From an uncultured Saprospiraceae bacterium (lineage in GTDB: Bacteria > Bacteroidota > Bacteroidia > Chitinophagales > Saprospiraceae), in NCBI GenBank assembly GCA_938045585.1, contig CALIAU010000006.1, positions 1 through 64,000 on the forward strand: DNA of 64,000 bases, in the 5' to 3' direction. Below are positions 1-8,412 of the stretch, piece by piece; within the stretch, counting starts at the first letter, position 1; each line of letters begins with the position of its first letter. The notes below the pieces were generated by a model that was not told the origin of the DNA, ran no database searches, and saw nothing but the letters and a program-made list of their open reading frames with translations. The position numbers and the translations under genes are program-made.

Positions 1-1
1 T

Positions 2-82
2 GTCGGTGGTCTAGGGGCAATCGCAATATTGTTAATCATATACTTATCTGGATCTGATAAAAATTTGATCAGCTTAATGTAA
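2..82 (+). CDS. C-terminal fragment of a membrane protein (truncated by window start)
   Basis: Open frame from base 2: VGGLGAIAILLIIYLSGSDKNLISLM*, hydrophobic helix then stop. Confidence 0.45.
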   Translation, partial: VGGLGAIAILLIIYLSGSDKNLISLM

Positions 83-241
83 CTCATTAAGTGTATTCTT
101 ATCATTGAAGAGATTCCTGAGAAAGACCAATTTCTCTTCACCATATTCAACCTCCCGCATACATCTTCCTCTCCTTGCTATTCGTTGCTTGCAACTACGA
201 ATCCCTATTATACCCCTCGCTTACATCTTCCTCTTCTTCCT

Positions 242-289
242 CTTAGTCTGTTCGTCCGTTAGTCAGTTAGTCTATTCGTCCATTCTTCG
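242..289. repeat. 8-bp-period degenerate tandem array (NTTMGTCN)
   Basis: CTTAGTCT GTTCGTCC GTTAGTCA GTTAGTCT ATTCGTCC ATTCTTCG read in consecutive octamers. Confidence 0.6.
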
Positions 290-334
290 CAAACGTCCTC
301 GCTTTTCCTAGTTCTAACTAAGACCTTTTGTGTG

Positions 335-463
335 ATCCTGCCTGTGTGCGCAAACAGGTGAGGAACACGCAAGGCTTGGTCCAAAGGACCGACCGATCAG
401 GGAGCCTGGAGTACTCCGACCCATTTCTTCAGCGAAGGCTGAAGAAATGGGGCACCCCCAAAG
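335..463 (-). repeat. Structured intergenic element, copy A (several hairpins)
   Basis: Minus strand TTTGGGGGTGCC-[CCATTTCTTCAGC cttc GCTGAAGAAATGG]-GTCGG...AGGCTCCCT...; further hairpins at 378-390 and 341-358; same layout as 60853-60976. Confidence 0.55.
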
Positions 464-586
464 AAGCATTCTCTAATACGCTTAGTATCAAAATGACGAT
501 AACTGAATAAATTTTAACATTTTGTGTAGCCATAAGCGTCTATAATCTAAGCCCCTGTTCCCCGTCTCTTAGTCCTATTTTTTCCC

Positions 587-594
587 TACATTTG
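587..594 (+). promoter_or_regulatory. Bacteroidota-type -7 element TACATTTG upstream of ndk
   Basis: Match to TAnnTTTG 26 nt before the ndk ATG. Confidence 0.45.
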
Positions 595-619
595 CAGCCT
601 AATTATAAAAACTCAGATA

Positions 620-1039
620 ATGTCAGGAAACAGAACATTTACAATGATTAAACCAGATGCAGTAAAGGCTGGTAACATCGGAAATATCCTTCAAATGATG
701 AATGCAGCAGGATTTAGAATTGTTGCAATGAAATACACAAAACTTAGTGCTGAGAAAGCAGGAGAGTTTTATGAGGTACACAAGGAAAGACCCTTCTACG
801 GTGAGCTTGTTGATTTTATGTCTTCAGGTCCAATAGTTGCTGCTGTTCTAGAAAAAGACAACGCTGTGGAGGATTTTAGAAAATTGATTGGAGCTACGAA
901 TCCTGCAGAAGCGGCGGAAGGAACTATTAGAGCAAAGTATGCAACGAGCATTGGAGAAAATGCAGTACATGGAGCAGACTCAGATGAGAATGCAGCACGC
1001 GAGGGTTCATTCCATTTTGCTGGAACAGAAATGTTTTAA
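620..1039 (+). CDS. ndk: Nucleoside diphosphate kinase
   Basis: [11 protein letters not shown] and [22 protein letters not shown] motifs. Confidence 0.97.
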   Translation: MSGNRTFTMIKPDAVKAGNIGNILQMMNAAGFRIVAMKYTKLSAEKAGEFYEVHKERPFYGELVDFMSSGPIVAAVLEKDNAVEDFRKLIGATNPAEAAEGTIRAKYATSIGENAVHGADSDENAAREGSFHFAGTEMF

Positions 1040-1051
1040 GAAAGTTCTTTT

Positions 1052-2050
1052 ATGAACGATATTGAAGAAATAAAAGCCTTACTCGACTATCCGCATAATA
1101 CGGTTATCATTACCCATCGTAATCCAGATGGGGATGCAATAGGGTCTAGCCTTGGCCTGAAACATTTTTTAGAAACGTTTAATCACAATGTAAAATTGAT
1201 TTTGCCAAGTGAATACCCACCGGTATTTCGTTTTCTAAAAAAGGTAGATGATTCTATTGTCTTTGATCTTGTCCCTGATGTGTGTGAAGAGGCAATTAAA
1301 AATGCGAGTCTTATTTTTTGTCTAGATTTTAATTCTTTAGATAGGATTACTAAAATTGCTCCCTTCATATCTGAAGCGAAAGGGAAGAAGTGTCTCATTG
1401 ATCATCATCTAGATCCTGAGCCTTTTGCAGACTTTGTATTTTCGGACCCTACGGCTAGTTCTACTGCTGAGTTAGTGTATCAGTTTATTGCAGATACAGG
1501 TTATGAGAATAAATTGACAGTAGATATGGGTGAGGCACTTTTTGTAGGTCTTATTACGGATACAGGATCGTTCAAATATTCTACAAATCCACGTACCTAT
1601 GCTACCGCTGCAAAGCTAAAAGAAGTGGGAGTGGATGATTATTATATTCAGGATAAAATCTTTAACTCTATGCAAAAAAAGCAACTGGAGTTATTAGGTC
1701 ATTGTCTTGCAAATCGAATGGAAATTATTCCGGAATTTAATGCTGGAATAATCTATTTGACTAAACAGGATTACGCGGACTTTGAAATCTCCCGCGGAGA
1801 TACAGAGGGTATAGTAAACCATATACTAATGATAGAAGGGATAAACATTGCTGCTTTTATTACAGAGCAACCTACTATCGTAAAATTATCATTACGGTCT
1901 AAAGGAGATATCTCAGTGCAAGAAATGGCACGGAATCACTTCAATGGTGGAGGACACAAGAATGCCTCTGGAGGTGCTGCCTATGCGAAACTTGAAGATG
2001 TTATAGATCGATTTAAAAAAGTATTACCAAAATATGTAAAGCATGTATAA
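1052..2050 (+). CDS. DHH-family phosphoesterase (NrnA-like oligoribonuclease/pAp phosphatase)
   Basis: THRNPDGDAIGSSL, LIDHHLDP and GGGHKNASGG motifs. Confidence 0.9.
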   Translation: MNDIEEIKALLDYPHNTVIITHRNPDGDAIGSSLGLKHFLETFNHNVKLILPSEYPPVFRFLKKVDDSIVFDLVPDVCEEAIKNASLIFCLDFNSLDRITKIAPFISEAKGKKCLIDHHLDPEPFADFVFSDPTASSTAELVYQFIADTGYENKLTVDMGEALFVGLITDTGSFKYSTNPRTYATAAKLKEVGVDDYYIQDKIFNSMQKKQLELLGHCLANRMEIIPEFNAGIIYLTKQDYADFEISRGDTEGIVNHILMIEGINIAAFITEQPTIVKLSLRSKGDISVQEMARNHFNGGGHKNASGGAAYAKLEDVIDRFKKVLPKYVKHV

Positions 2051-2948
2051 AAAGATAGTGTTGTTTGTTTGTATCCTTGCAATTGTTGCATGTAAGACTG
2101 GAGGAGATAGTGCTACTACTACGAATGAAAAAATGACGAAGTCAGGATATGCCTACATTGTGCACGCAGACACAGATAATCCTGCACCTAGAATAGGCGA
2201 ACAGATTATATTTGATTTGGATATTATTGATGATACAGGCGCAGTTATTTCTACTATGCGTAATGCACCTACAAGACCAAATGCAATGATTACTGCACCA
2301 AAACCAGGCGAACAAGCAAATCCAGTAATGGATGTACTTCGTATAATGGGAGAGGGAGACAGTCTTTCTGTAATTGTACCAAAGGATTCTTTGCGTGGTC
2401 CAGCACCTGGTTTTGAAAACAGTGCTTTTGTAAAATATCGTATCGCGGCTAAACAGATAATGACAGCGGAGGACTTTAAAGCAATGGTTGATGAAGACAC
2501 GAAAAAGAAAGAGGCAGAGATGGAAGTTGTGAAAGGTCAAGAAAAAGAAAAACTGCAAGAGTACGGTCTTTTCCTAAATGATTTCAAGGCTGGAAAGTAT
2601 GACGGTAAAATGAAAGAAATAGGCGATGGCTTAAAAATGTATCTTATTGAAGAGGGGACAGGTGAAAATATTAAATCAGGTCAATTAGCTGAGATCCATT
2701 ATTTCGGATATCTCATGGGAGGCAGATGTTTTGATAATAGCTACAAGTACGGTAGACCCTACGGTGTCAATGTGGGGAGAAATGCCGTTATTCCTGGATG
2801 GGAAAGAGCCTTACTTGAAATGAAAGAGGGTACAAAGGCGCTTGTTGTTATTCCGCCAGCCCTTGCTTATGGTGAAAAAGGAAGTGGACCCATTCCTGCA
2901 AATTCTACGCTTGCATTCTATATGGATGTAACGGATGTGTATTACTAA
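2043..2948 (+). CDS. FKBP-type peptidyl-prolyl isomerase, lipoprotein
   Basis: Lipobox IVACK; C-terminal FKBP domain (AEIHYFGYLMGG..VIPGWERALLEMKEGTKALVVIPPALAYG). Confidence 0.9.
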   Translation: MYKKIVLFVCILAIVACKTGGDSATTTNEKMTKSGYAYIVHADTDNPAPRIGEQIIFDLDIIDDTGAVISTMRNAPTRPNAMITAPKPGEQANPVMDVLRIMGEGDSLSVIVPKDSLRGPAPGFENSAFVKYRIAAKQIMTAEDFKAMVDEDTKKKEAEMEVVKGQEKEKLQEYGLFLNDFKAGKYDGKMKEIGDGLKMYLIEEGTGENIKSGQLAEIHYFGYLMGGRCFDNSYKYGRPYGVNVGRNAVIPGWERALLEMKEGTKALVVIPPALAYGEKGSGPIPANSTLAFYMDVTDVYY

Positions 2949-2966
2949 TATTTAAAGAAAGAGTGC

Positions 2967-4047
2967 ATGACAGCTGAGCAGCTGAAAGATCTACAGAATA
3001 GACTTGCATTGTTAGGGAGATATCTTTGACGTTGAGAAACGGCAACAAGAGATAGAAGATAAAGAAATGAAAGCTTCAGATCCAGAGTTCTGGAGCAATC
3101 CTAAGCAGGCAGAAATTATCCTGAAAGAAATCAAATTAAGTAAGAAATGGCTTGAAGATTATAATCAAGTAAAGTCTGCTATTGGTGAGGTTGAAGTCTT
3201 TTTTGAATTTCAACAAGCGGGTGAAAGCACAGAAGAGGAGACGCAGGCTGTGTACGAGAAGGCAGTGCATACTATTGAAGATGTTGAGTTTAGATCTACC
3301 CTAGATCAAGAAGAAGACGAACTTTCCGCTATTCTAGAAATAAATGCCGGTGCAGGTGGGACAGAAGCCTGCGATTGGGTAGAAATGCTCTACCGTATGT
3401 ATGTCATGCATGGCGAAAAATCTGACTATAAAGTTTCCGAACTGAATCGGGTAAATGGAGATGTAGCTGGAATGAAGTCTGTGGAGATAGAGTTAAAGGG
3501 CGCTTATGCCTACGGTATGTTGAAAGGAGAAAATGGTGTCCACAGACTAGTGCGTATCAGTCCTTTTAATGCACAGGGGAAGCGGATGACTTCCTTTGCA
3601 TCCGTTTTTGTACATCCCTTAATTGATAATTCGATTGAAGTAGAGGTAAACCCTGCGGATTTAGATTGGGATACATTTAGGGCCAGTGGTGCCGGAGGTC
3701 AACATGTGAATAAAACAGAATCTGCAGTACGTGTAAGACATCTGCCTTCTGGACTCGTCGTAGAGTGCCAGCAAGAGCGTTCACAACATCTAAATAGAGA
3801 GAAAGCAATCACCATGCTGAAGTCGCGTTTGTATGAATTAGAGATTCAGAAGAAGGCGGCAGAGAAAAATAAAATTGAGTCTGGAAAAATGAAAAACGAA
3901 TGGGGTTCACAGATTCGTTCCTATGTTCTGGACGATAGGAGAGTGAAGGACCATAGAACGGGTTTTGAAAATCGGAATACAGATGCGGTACTGAATGGGG
4001 ATTTACACGGATTTCTTAAGGCGTATCTTATGTGGAATGATAAGTAA
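2967..4047 (+). CDS. prfB: Peptide chain release factor 2, programmed +1 frameshift at the in-frame TGA (3027-3029)
   Basis: MTAEQLKDLQNRLALLGRYL-TGA-C; +1 shift gives ..RYLDVEKRQQEIEDKEMKASDPEFW..; SD-like AGGGAGA before TAT CTT TGA C; GGQ motif (GAGGQHVNKTESAVRVRH). Confidence 0.95.
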
Positions 4048-4058
4048 TGGTGACACAA

Positions 4059-4098
4059 TGTGTCACGGTGTCACGGTTTCTTGATGTTTTGGAATCAT
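4059..4098. repeat. 8-bp-period degenerate array, inverted relative to 4297-4336
   Basis: TGTCACGG TGTCACGG TTTCTTGA TGTTTTGG AATCATGG-type octamers; minus strand reads CCGTGACA CCGTGACA. Confidence 0.4.
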
Positions 4099-4296
4099 GG
4101 TTAATATTTCCCGTTCTAATTAAGAAACCAGCCCGTAGTGCGGCAACCAAGAAACCAATCTGAATGCGTAAGCTGGCAGGGCCGCAAAACCGCACTTTTA
4201 TTACAGCACATACTAATCTCTTCATCCCCATGCGCACTAGAGTGCGCTATCCCTTCTTCCCTCCGTCTTATATATTGATTTAGAATGATCCAAGCC

Positions 4297-4336
4297 TTGA
4301 AGTCGCGAAACCGAGAAACCATGAAGCCATGAAACC
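4297..4336. repeat. 8-bp-period degenerate tandem array (NNGAAACC)
   Basis: TTGAAGTC GCGAAACC GAGAAACC ATGAAGCC ATGAAACC in register. Confidence 0.55.
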
Positions 4337-4341
4337 GCATC

Positions 4342-5628
4342 TTACCTCCTTCTTCCTCTACCGCCACCACGGCTGCCGCCATCAGTGCCGCCAGCTGCTC
4401 TGCTTTTTTTTCTGTTAGCAAAAAACTCTTGTTTACGTCTTTGCTTTTCTTTGTTCCATTCCTTTTTCTCTGCAGCAGTCATTGGTTTTTCTGTTTGCGG
4501 AAATGGATTGTCTTTGATAACCCGTATCTTTTGTTTTATCAGTTTTTCCACATCTCTTACGTAGGCATTTTCTTCTGGTTCGCTGATAGAAATAGCTACA
4601 CCTTCTTCACCTGCTCTTCCTGATCGACCAATTCTATGTACATAGGTTTCTGCAACATTTGGAATGTCATAATTGATAACATGTTTTAACTTGTCTATGT
4701 CTATTCCTCTTGCTGCGATATCTGTTGCTACTAGTACTCGGAGGTCGCCGCTCTTGAATTGTTTGAGAGCTTTTTGCCTTTGGTTCTGCGCCTTATCACC
4801 GTGGATTGCCTGTGCTTGAATACCCTGTTTTTTTAGATTTCTGGATATTCTGTCTGCACCGTGTTTCGTTCTAGAGAAGACGAGCACCTGATCCATTGTT
4901 TCGTCTTTCAGTATATGCAAAAGTAGCTTTGACTTATCTGTTCTGTTTGTAAAGTAGACGTATTGTTGGACTGTTTCTGCAGCTGATGAAACTGGGCTTA
5001 CTTCTATCTTAATAGGTCTGTCCAGAATTGTATTCGAAAGTTTGACGATGTTATCAGGCATCGTTGCTGAAAAGAAAAGAGATTGTCTTTTTGTAGGTAG
5101 AAGTTTAAGTAGTTTTTTTATATCGTTTATGAAACCCATGTCAAGCATTCTATCCGCCTCATCTAAGACAAATAATTTAATAGTGTCTAGACTTATAATG
5201 CCTTGAGAAATTAGATCAAGTAGTCTCCCTGGTGTTGCTACCAAGATATGTACACCATTGCGCAGACTGCTTACCTGTTTTCCCTGCTTAACACCTCCAA
5301 AAATAACTGTATGTCGAATCTTAGTATACTTACTATAAGACCTAATGTTATCGTCAATTTGAATAGCTAACTCGCGGGTAGGAGTGACAATGAGTGCACG
5401 CAATTTAACCTTAGCTCCCGGCTGTGATTCCTTTTGATGAATCAATTGTATAATCGGTATAGCAAAGGCAGCTGTTTTACCAGTACCTGTCTGGGCTGAA
5501 CCTAGAATGTCTCTTCGCTTAAGGACAAGCGGAATCGCTTTCTCTTGGATTTCCGTAGGTTCTTTATAATTGATTTGTTTTAATACTCTAAGGATCGGAC
5601 TGATAAGACCTAACTCTTCAAATACCAT
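4342..5628 (-). CDS. DEAD-box RNA helicase (RhlE-like)
   Basis: Q-motif, AQTGTGKTAAF, VLDEADRMLDMGF, SAT, HRIGRSGRAG; RG-rich C-terminus. Confidence 0.95.
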   Translation of the reverse strand: MVFEELGLISPILRVLKQINYKEPTEIQEKAIPLVLKRRDILGSAQTGTGKTAAFAIPIIQLIHQKESQPGAKVKLRALIVTPTRELAIQIDDNIRSYSKYTKIRHTVIFGGVKQGKQVSSLRNGVHILVATPGRLLDLISQGIISLDTIKLFVLDEADRMLDMGFINDIKKLLKLLPTKRQSLFFSATMPDNIVKLSNTILDRPIKIEVSPVSSAAETVQQYVYFTNRTDKSKLLLHILKDETMDQVLVFSRTKHGADRISRNLKKQGIQAQAIHGDKAQNQRQKALKQFKSGDLRVLVATDIAARGIDIDKLKHVINYDIPNVAETYVHRIGRSGRAGEEGVAISISEPEENAYVRDVEKLIKQKIRVIKDNPFPQTEKPMTAAEKKEWNKEKQRRKQEFFANRKKSRAAGGTDGGSRGGGRGRRR

Positions 5629-5748
5629 TTCACACTTTAATTTTGACCGAGATTCATTTCTCGCGGCAAAGATAGCTTTTATTTAATCAGCACGGAATTT
5701 AGACTCTTATAGGTAAATAAGTGACAGCTAACTGGCTGTATAACAAAG

Positions 5749-5773
5749 AAATGGGGCCTGAATGGCCCCATTT
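5749..5773 (-). terminator. Rho-independent-like hairpin downstream of the 5811-8372 gene
   Basis: AAATGGGGCC TGAAT GGCCCCATTT, perfect 10-bp stem. Confidence 0.6.
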
Positions 5774-5810
5774 CTATATTCCAAAAATTAAATTACTAGT
5801 ATGAAATAAA

Positions 5811-8372
5811 CTACTTGGATATTATCACTTTTCCTTTTGCGAGTTTCTGATCAGAAACTATGGCATAATAATACAAGCCATTAGGAAGTCTAGAGATATC
5901 TATATTTTGTTGCTTATCTGAAGTTAATACAACCTGACCAGCAGTATTGAATAAGCTCAGATTGTAATCATCTCCAAACGTTCCATTAGATAATTCGAAG
6001 TGTAGGTAGTCGCTTGCTGGATTTGGATACGCTGTAATACCTTCTAAAGCATCGTAATCTTCTAAGCCAGAAATGATTTCACCATCTACTACCTCATTAA
6101 ATAGGATTAACTCTTGATTCTCCGCAATGTAAAATGAATTTCTGTTTTCATTTAAATCTAATGCCCAACTTAAAACTGTATTTTCTTTAGCTTCAACAGT
6201 GATTTGAAACAAAGCATCTCCAGCTTCAATTTCTTGTGCTGTTGCATCTTCTGGATTCATGAGCACAATGTTTAGCTCCCCATTTTCTGATTGATTAAAG
6301 CTCACTGAGTTCGCAAAATGTCCACTTAGAACTTCTGTAACTTCTAAAGCTGCATTATCAATAGTAAAGCTTATTTCAGCGCCATGTGCTATCATTTCTT
6401 CGCTCACAGAAAAAGGGATCTTTAAGGTTTCACCTGCATTTACTAATTGGTCTGAATACTCCAATCCATTTTCACCAGAGAAGTTATTAGCGCCTAGGAC
6501 TGCAGAGTCATTTACATCTCCTGGCTTTATCGCTATGTACTGTGCTTTAGGTGAAAGAGAGTTCTCAATTGGCTTATCAATAAAGTTCCAAGTCGAACTT
6601 AATTCAGTATCTATTCCGAGAATTACACGCTCGACCAAAACTAAATCTAGGGTAGTCAAACTATTGTTTTCATTTACATCAGCTGCAATAAGTTGTAAGT
6701 CATCCATGAAATTAATCGCTAGGATATGTTGACGCATAATGAAGAGATCTAAAATGTCTAAGCCATTTTGAGGATCATCGGCAAGAAATGGATTCAATAT
6801 ATCATTATCTTCTACTGTTGCGTTTCCGTCCTCGTCTGTAATAATGTCCTGTGTTACTTCTACGTCAGGAACAGGACGTGCTTTTATAGTTTCTACTGTA
6901 ACCAAATTACTGAATGCACCTAAGTCAACTACAATTGTTTGTGTGTATATCCAAAACAATGCGCTTCCTCCGATATCTGAACGTGTAACAGTCCACTGTC
7001 GCCCTAAGGTTAATTCATCAGGTCCTAGGTCAACGAGATAGTCAATGTATTCAGCTGAATAAGAATCAGGTGCATTATAAAAGGATGGCTCCGCATCTAA
7101 TGGATCTACTCCTGAGAATTCTATGAGCTCTTCTGGAGAAATTCTATAATCAGCTATGGCAAGATCGGCTGGCCATTCTACATCGTCTTCTAAACTATGT
7201 CCAGAATCACAATCACCTACAGGTGCTGTTCTTGGCAGCGTATCACAAATAAAATCTGTGTTCGGGGCGTTGTCAATAATTTGGAGGTAGAAAAATGTGT
7301 TGCCAGTTGTCCAATCTAAAATAGTCCAAGTTCTAGAGACCTGAAATGACGTATTACTAATAATGAAGATGTCATCACTATATGTTGTAGCAAGTACTTG
7401 TTCACAATCAAAATCGACAATCGTAGGCATAGCATCTGCAGGATCTATATCGAAAAATTCGACAAGATTTGCAGGGCTTAAGCTATCTGAGTCTGCACCC
7501 AATATTGCTAGTGTTAAGTCAGAAGGCCACTCTATTTTATCTCCTGTTAATGGGGGACAATCAACTTCTCCATCTACATTTATCGTACCCCAACAAGAAT
7601 TATTCATAGGTGTGCTCACATTCGCAGTAAGCGTAGTACCTGCATAAGCAGACCATATGATATTGTCAGGAACAATCTCACCGGAAGCATCAAGAATAGT
7701 TAGGGTATAGTTTTCATCACAGGTGCCTGGTTCCTGATTAAACAACACATCGTCTAATTCGATGAGTACTGGACCATCATCCGTATTTACAGAAATATCG
7801 GTTAAGCATGCAATGGGTGAAAGATCTTGATAAACGACTACATCTGTGAAACCTGTGTTAGTATTCCCTGACTCATCAACAACAGTCAACATGACTGTTA
7901 GATCTTCTTGACCTATGTCCTCACAAGTAAATTCAGAGGGGTCTACAGACAAAGTGATATCACCACAATTATCCCAAGAACCATTGTCAACATCTCCTGC
8001 TGTAATTGTAGCTTCACCATTTTCATCCAAAATTATTGTCAACTCTTGTTCGGTTACAGCGACTGGAGCTGTCTTATCCTCTAATAATGCTATGCTAACA
8101 CAAGTAGAAGTATCTGATCCTACAATAGCGGTGACAGTAATTTCTGTTTCTACATCAAGATCATCGTATCCGAGTTCTGTTATGTCTAATGTTACTTGGT
8201 CATATATGTCAGTAGGTCCTTCTACAAATATGTCTGGTGTTAGTTGCGCAGTACAGTCCCATATAGAAGTGCTGATATTTACCATGCCGTTACAGTTGAC
8301 CTGCGCTAATAAATGTATTTGCATAAAAATTCCTACAAAGAGGAATGCAATGTTTTTGTAAATCTTTTTCAT
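5811..8372 (-). CDS. Secreted multidomain protein with dockerin-like repeats and T9SS C-terminal sorting domain
   Basis: Signal peptide; DILDLFIMRQHILAI..LQLIAADVNENNSLTTLDLVLVERVILG; C-terminal ITAYPNPASDYLHFELSNG...LPNGLYYYAIVSDQKLAKGKVIISK. Confidence 0.85.
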   Translation of the reverse strand: MKKIYKNIAFLFVGIFMQIHLLAQVNCNGMVNISTSIWDCTAQLTPDIFVEGPTDIYDQVTLDITELGYDDLDVETEITVTAIVGSDTSTCVSIALLEDKTAPVAVTEQELTIILDENGEATITAGDVDNGSWDNCGDITLSVDPSEFTCEDIGQEDLTVMLTVVDESGNTNTGFTDVVVYQDLSPIACLTDISVNTDDGPVLIELDDVLFNQEPGTCDENYTLTILDASGEIVPDNIIWSAYAGTTLTANVSTPMNNSCWGTINVDGEVDCPPLTGDKIEWPSDLTLAILGADSDSLSPANLVEFFDIDPADAMPTIVDFDCEQVLATTYSDDIFIISNTSFQVSRTWTILDWTTGNTFFYLQIIDNAPNTDFICDTLPRTAPVGDCDSGHSLEDDVEWPADLAIADYRISPEELIEFSGVDPLDAEPSFYNAPDSYSAEYIDYLVDLGPDELTLGRQWTVTRSDIGGSALFWIYTQTIVVDLGAFSNLVTVETIKARPVPDVEVTQDIITDEDGNATVEDNDILNPFLADDPQNGLDILDLFIMRQHILAINFMDDLQLIAADVNENNSLTTLDLVLVERVILGIDTELSSTWNFIDKPIENSLSPKAQYIAIKPGDVNDSAVLGANNFSGENGLEYSDQLVNAGETLKIPFSVSEEMIAHGAEISFTIDNAALEVTEVLSGHFANSVSFNQSENGELNIVLMNPEDATAQEIEAGDALFQITVEAKENTVLSWALDLNENRNSFYIAENQELILFNEVVDGEIISGLEDYDALEGITAYPNPASDYLHFELSNGTFGDDYNLSLFNTAGQVVLTSDKQQNIDISRLPNGLYYYAIVSDQKLAKGKVIISK

Positions 8373-8412
8373 GTTTTTGTTTTAAAGTAAATAAATGAAT
8401 ACAATGATATAG

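Noticed and set aside
105-510. ORFs 105-311 and 328-510
   Set aside because: They lie over low-complexity octamer and hairpin sequence with no protein-like character; better explained as non-coding repeat
2142-2558. Antisense ORFs 2142-2558 and 2153-2500
   Set aside because: Opposite a strong FKBP gene; composition is a mirror of the sense codons
4116-4421. 101-aa minus-strand ORF downstream of the DEAD-box gene
   Set aside because: Overlaps the helicase C-terminus in another frame and covers octamer-array sequence
7915-8361. 148-aa plus-strand ORF
   Set aside because: Antisense to the T9SS protein; Ser/Val-rich translation is an artefact of sense-strand Asp/Thr-rich codons
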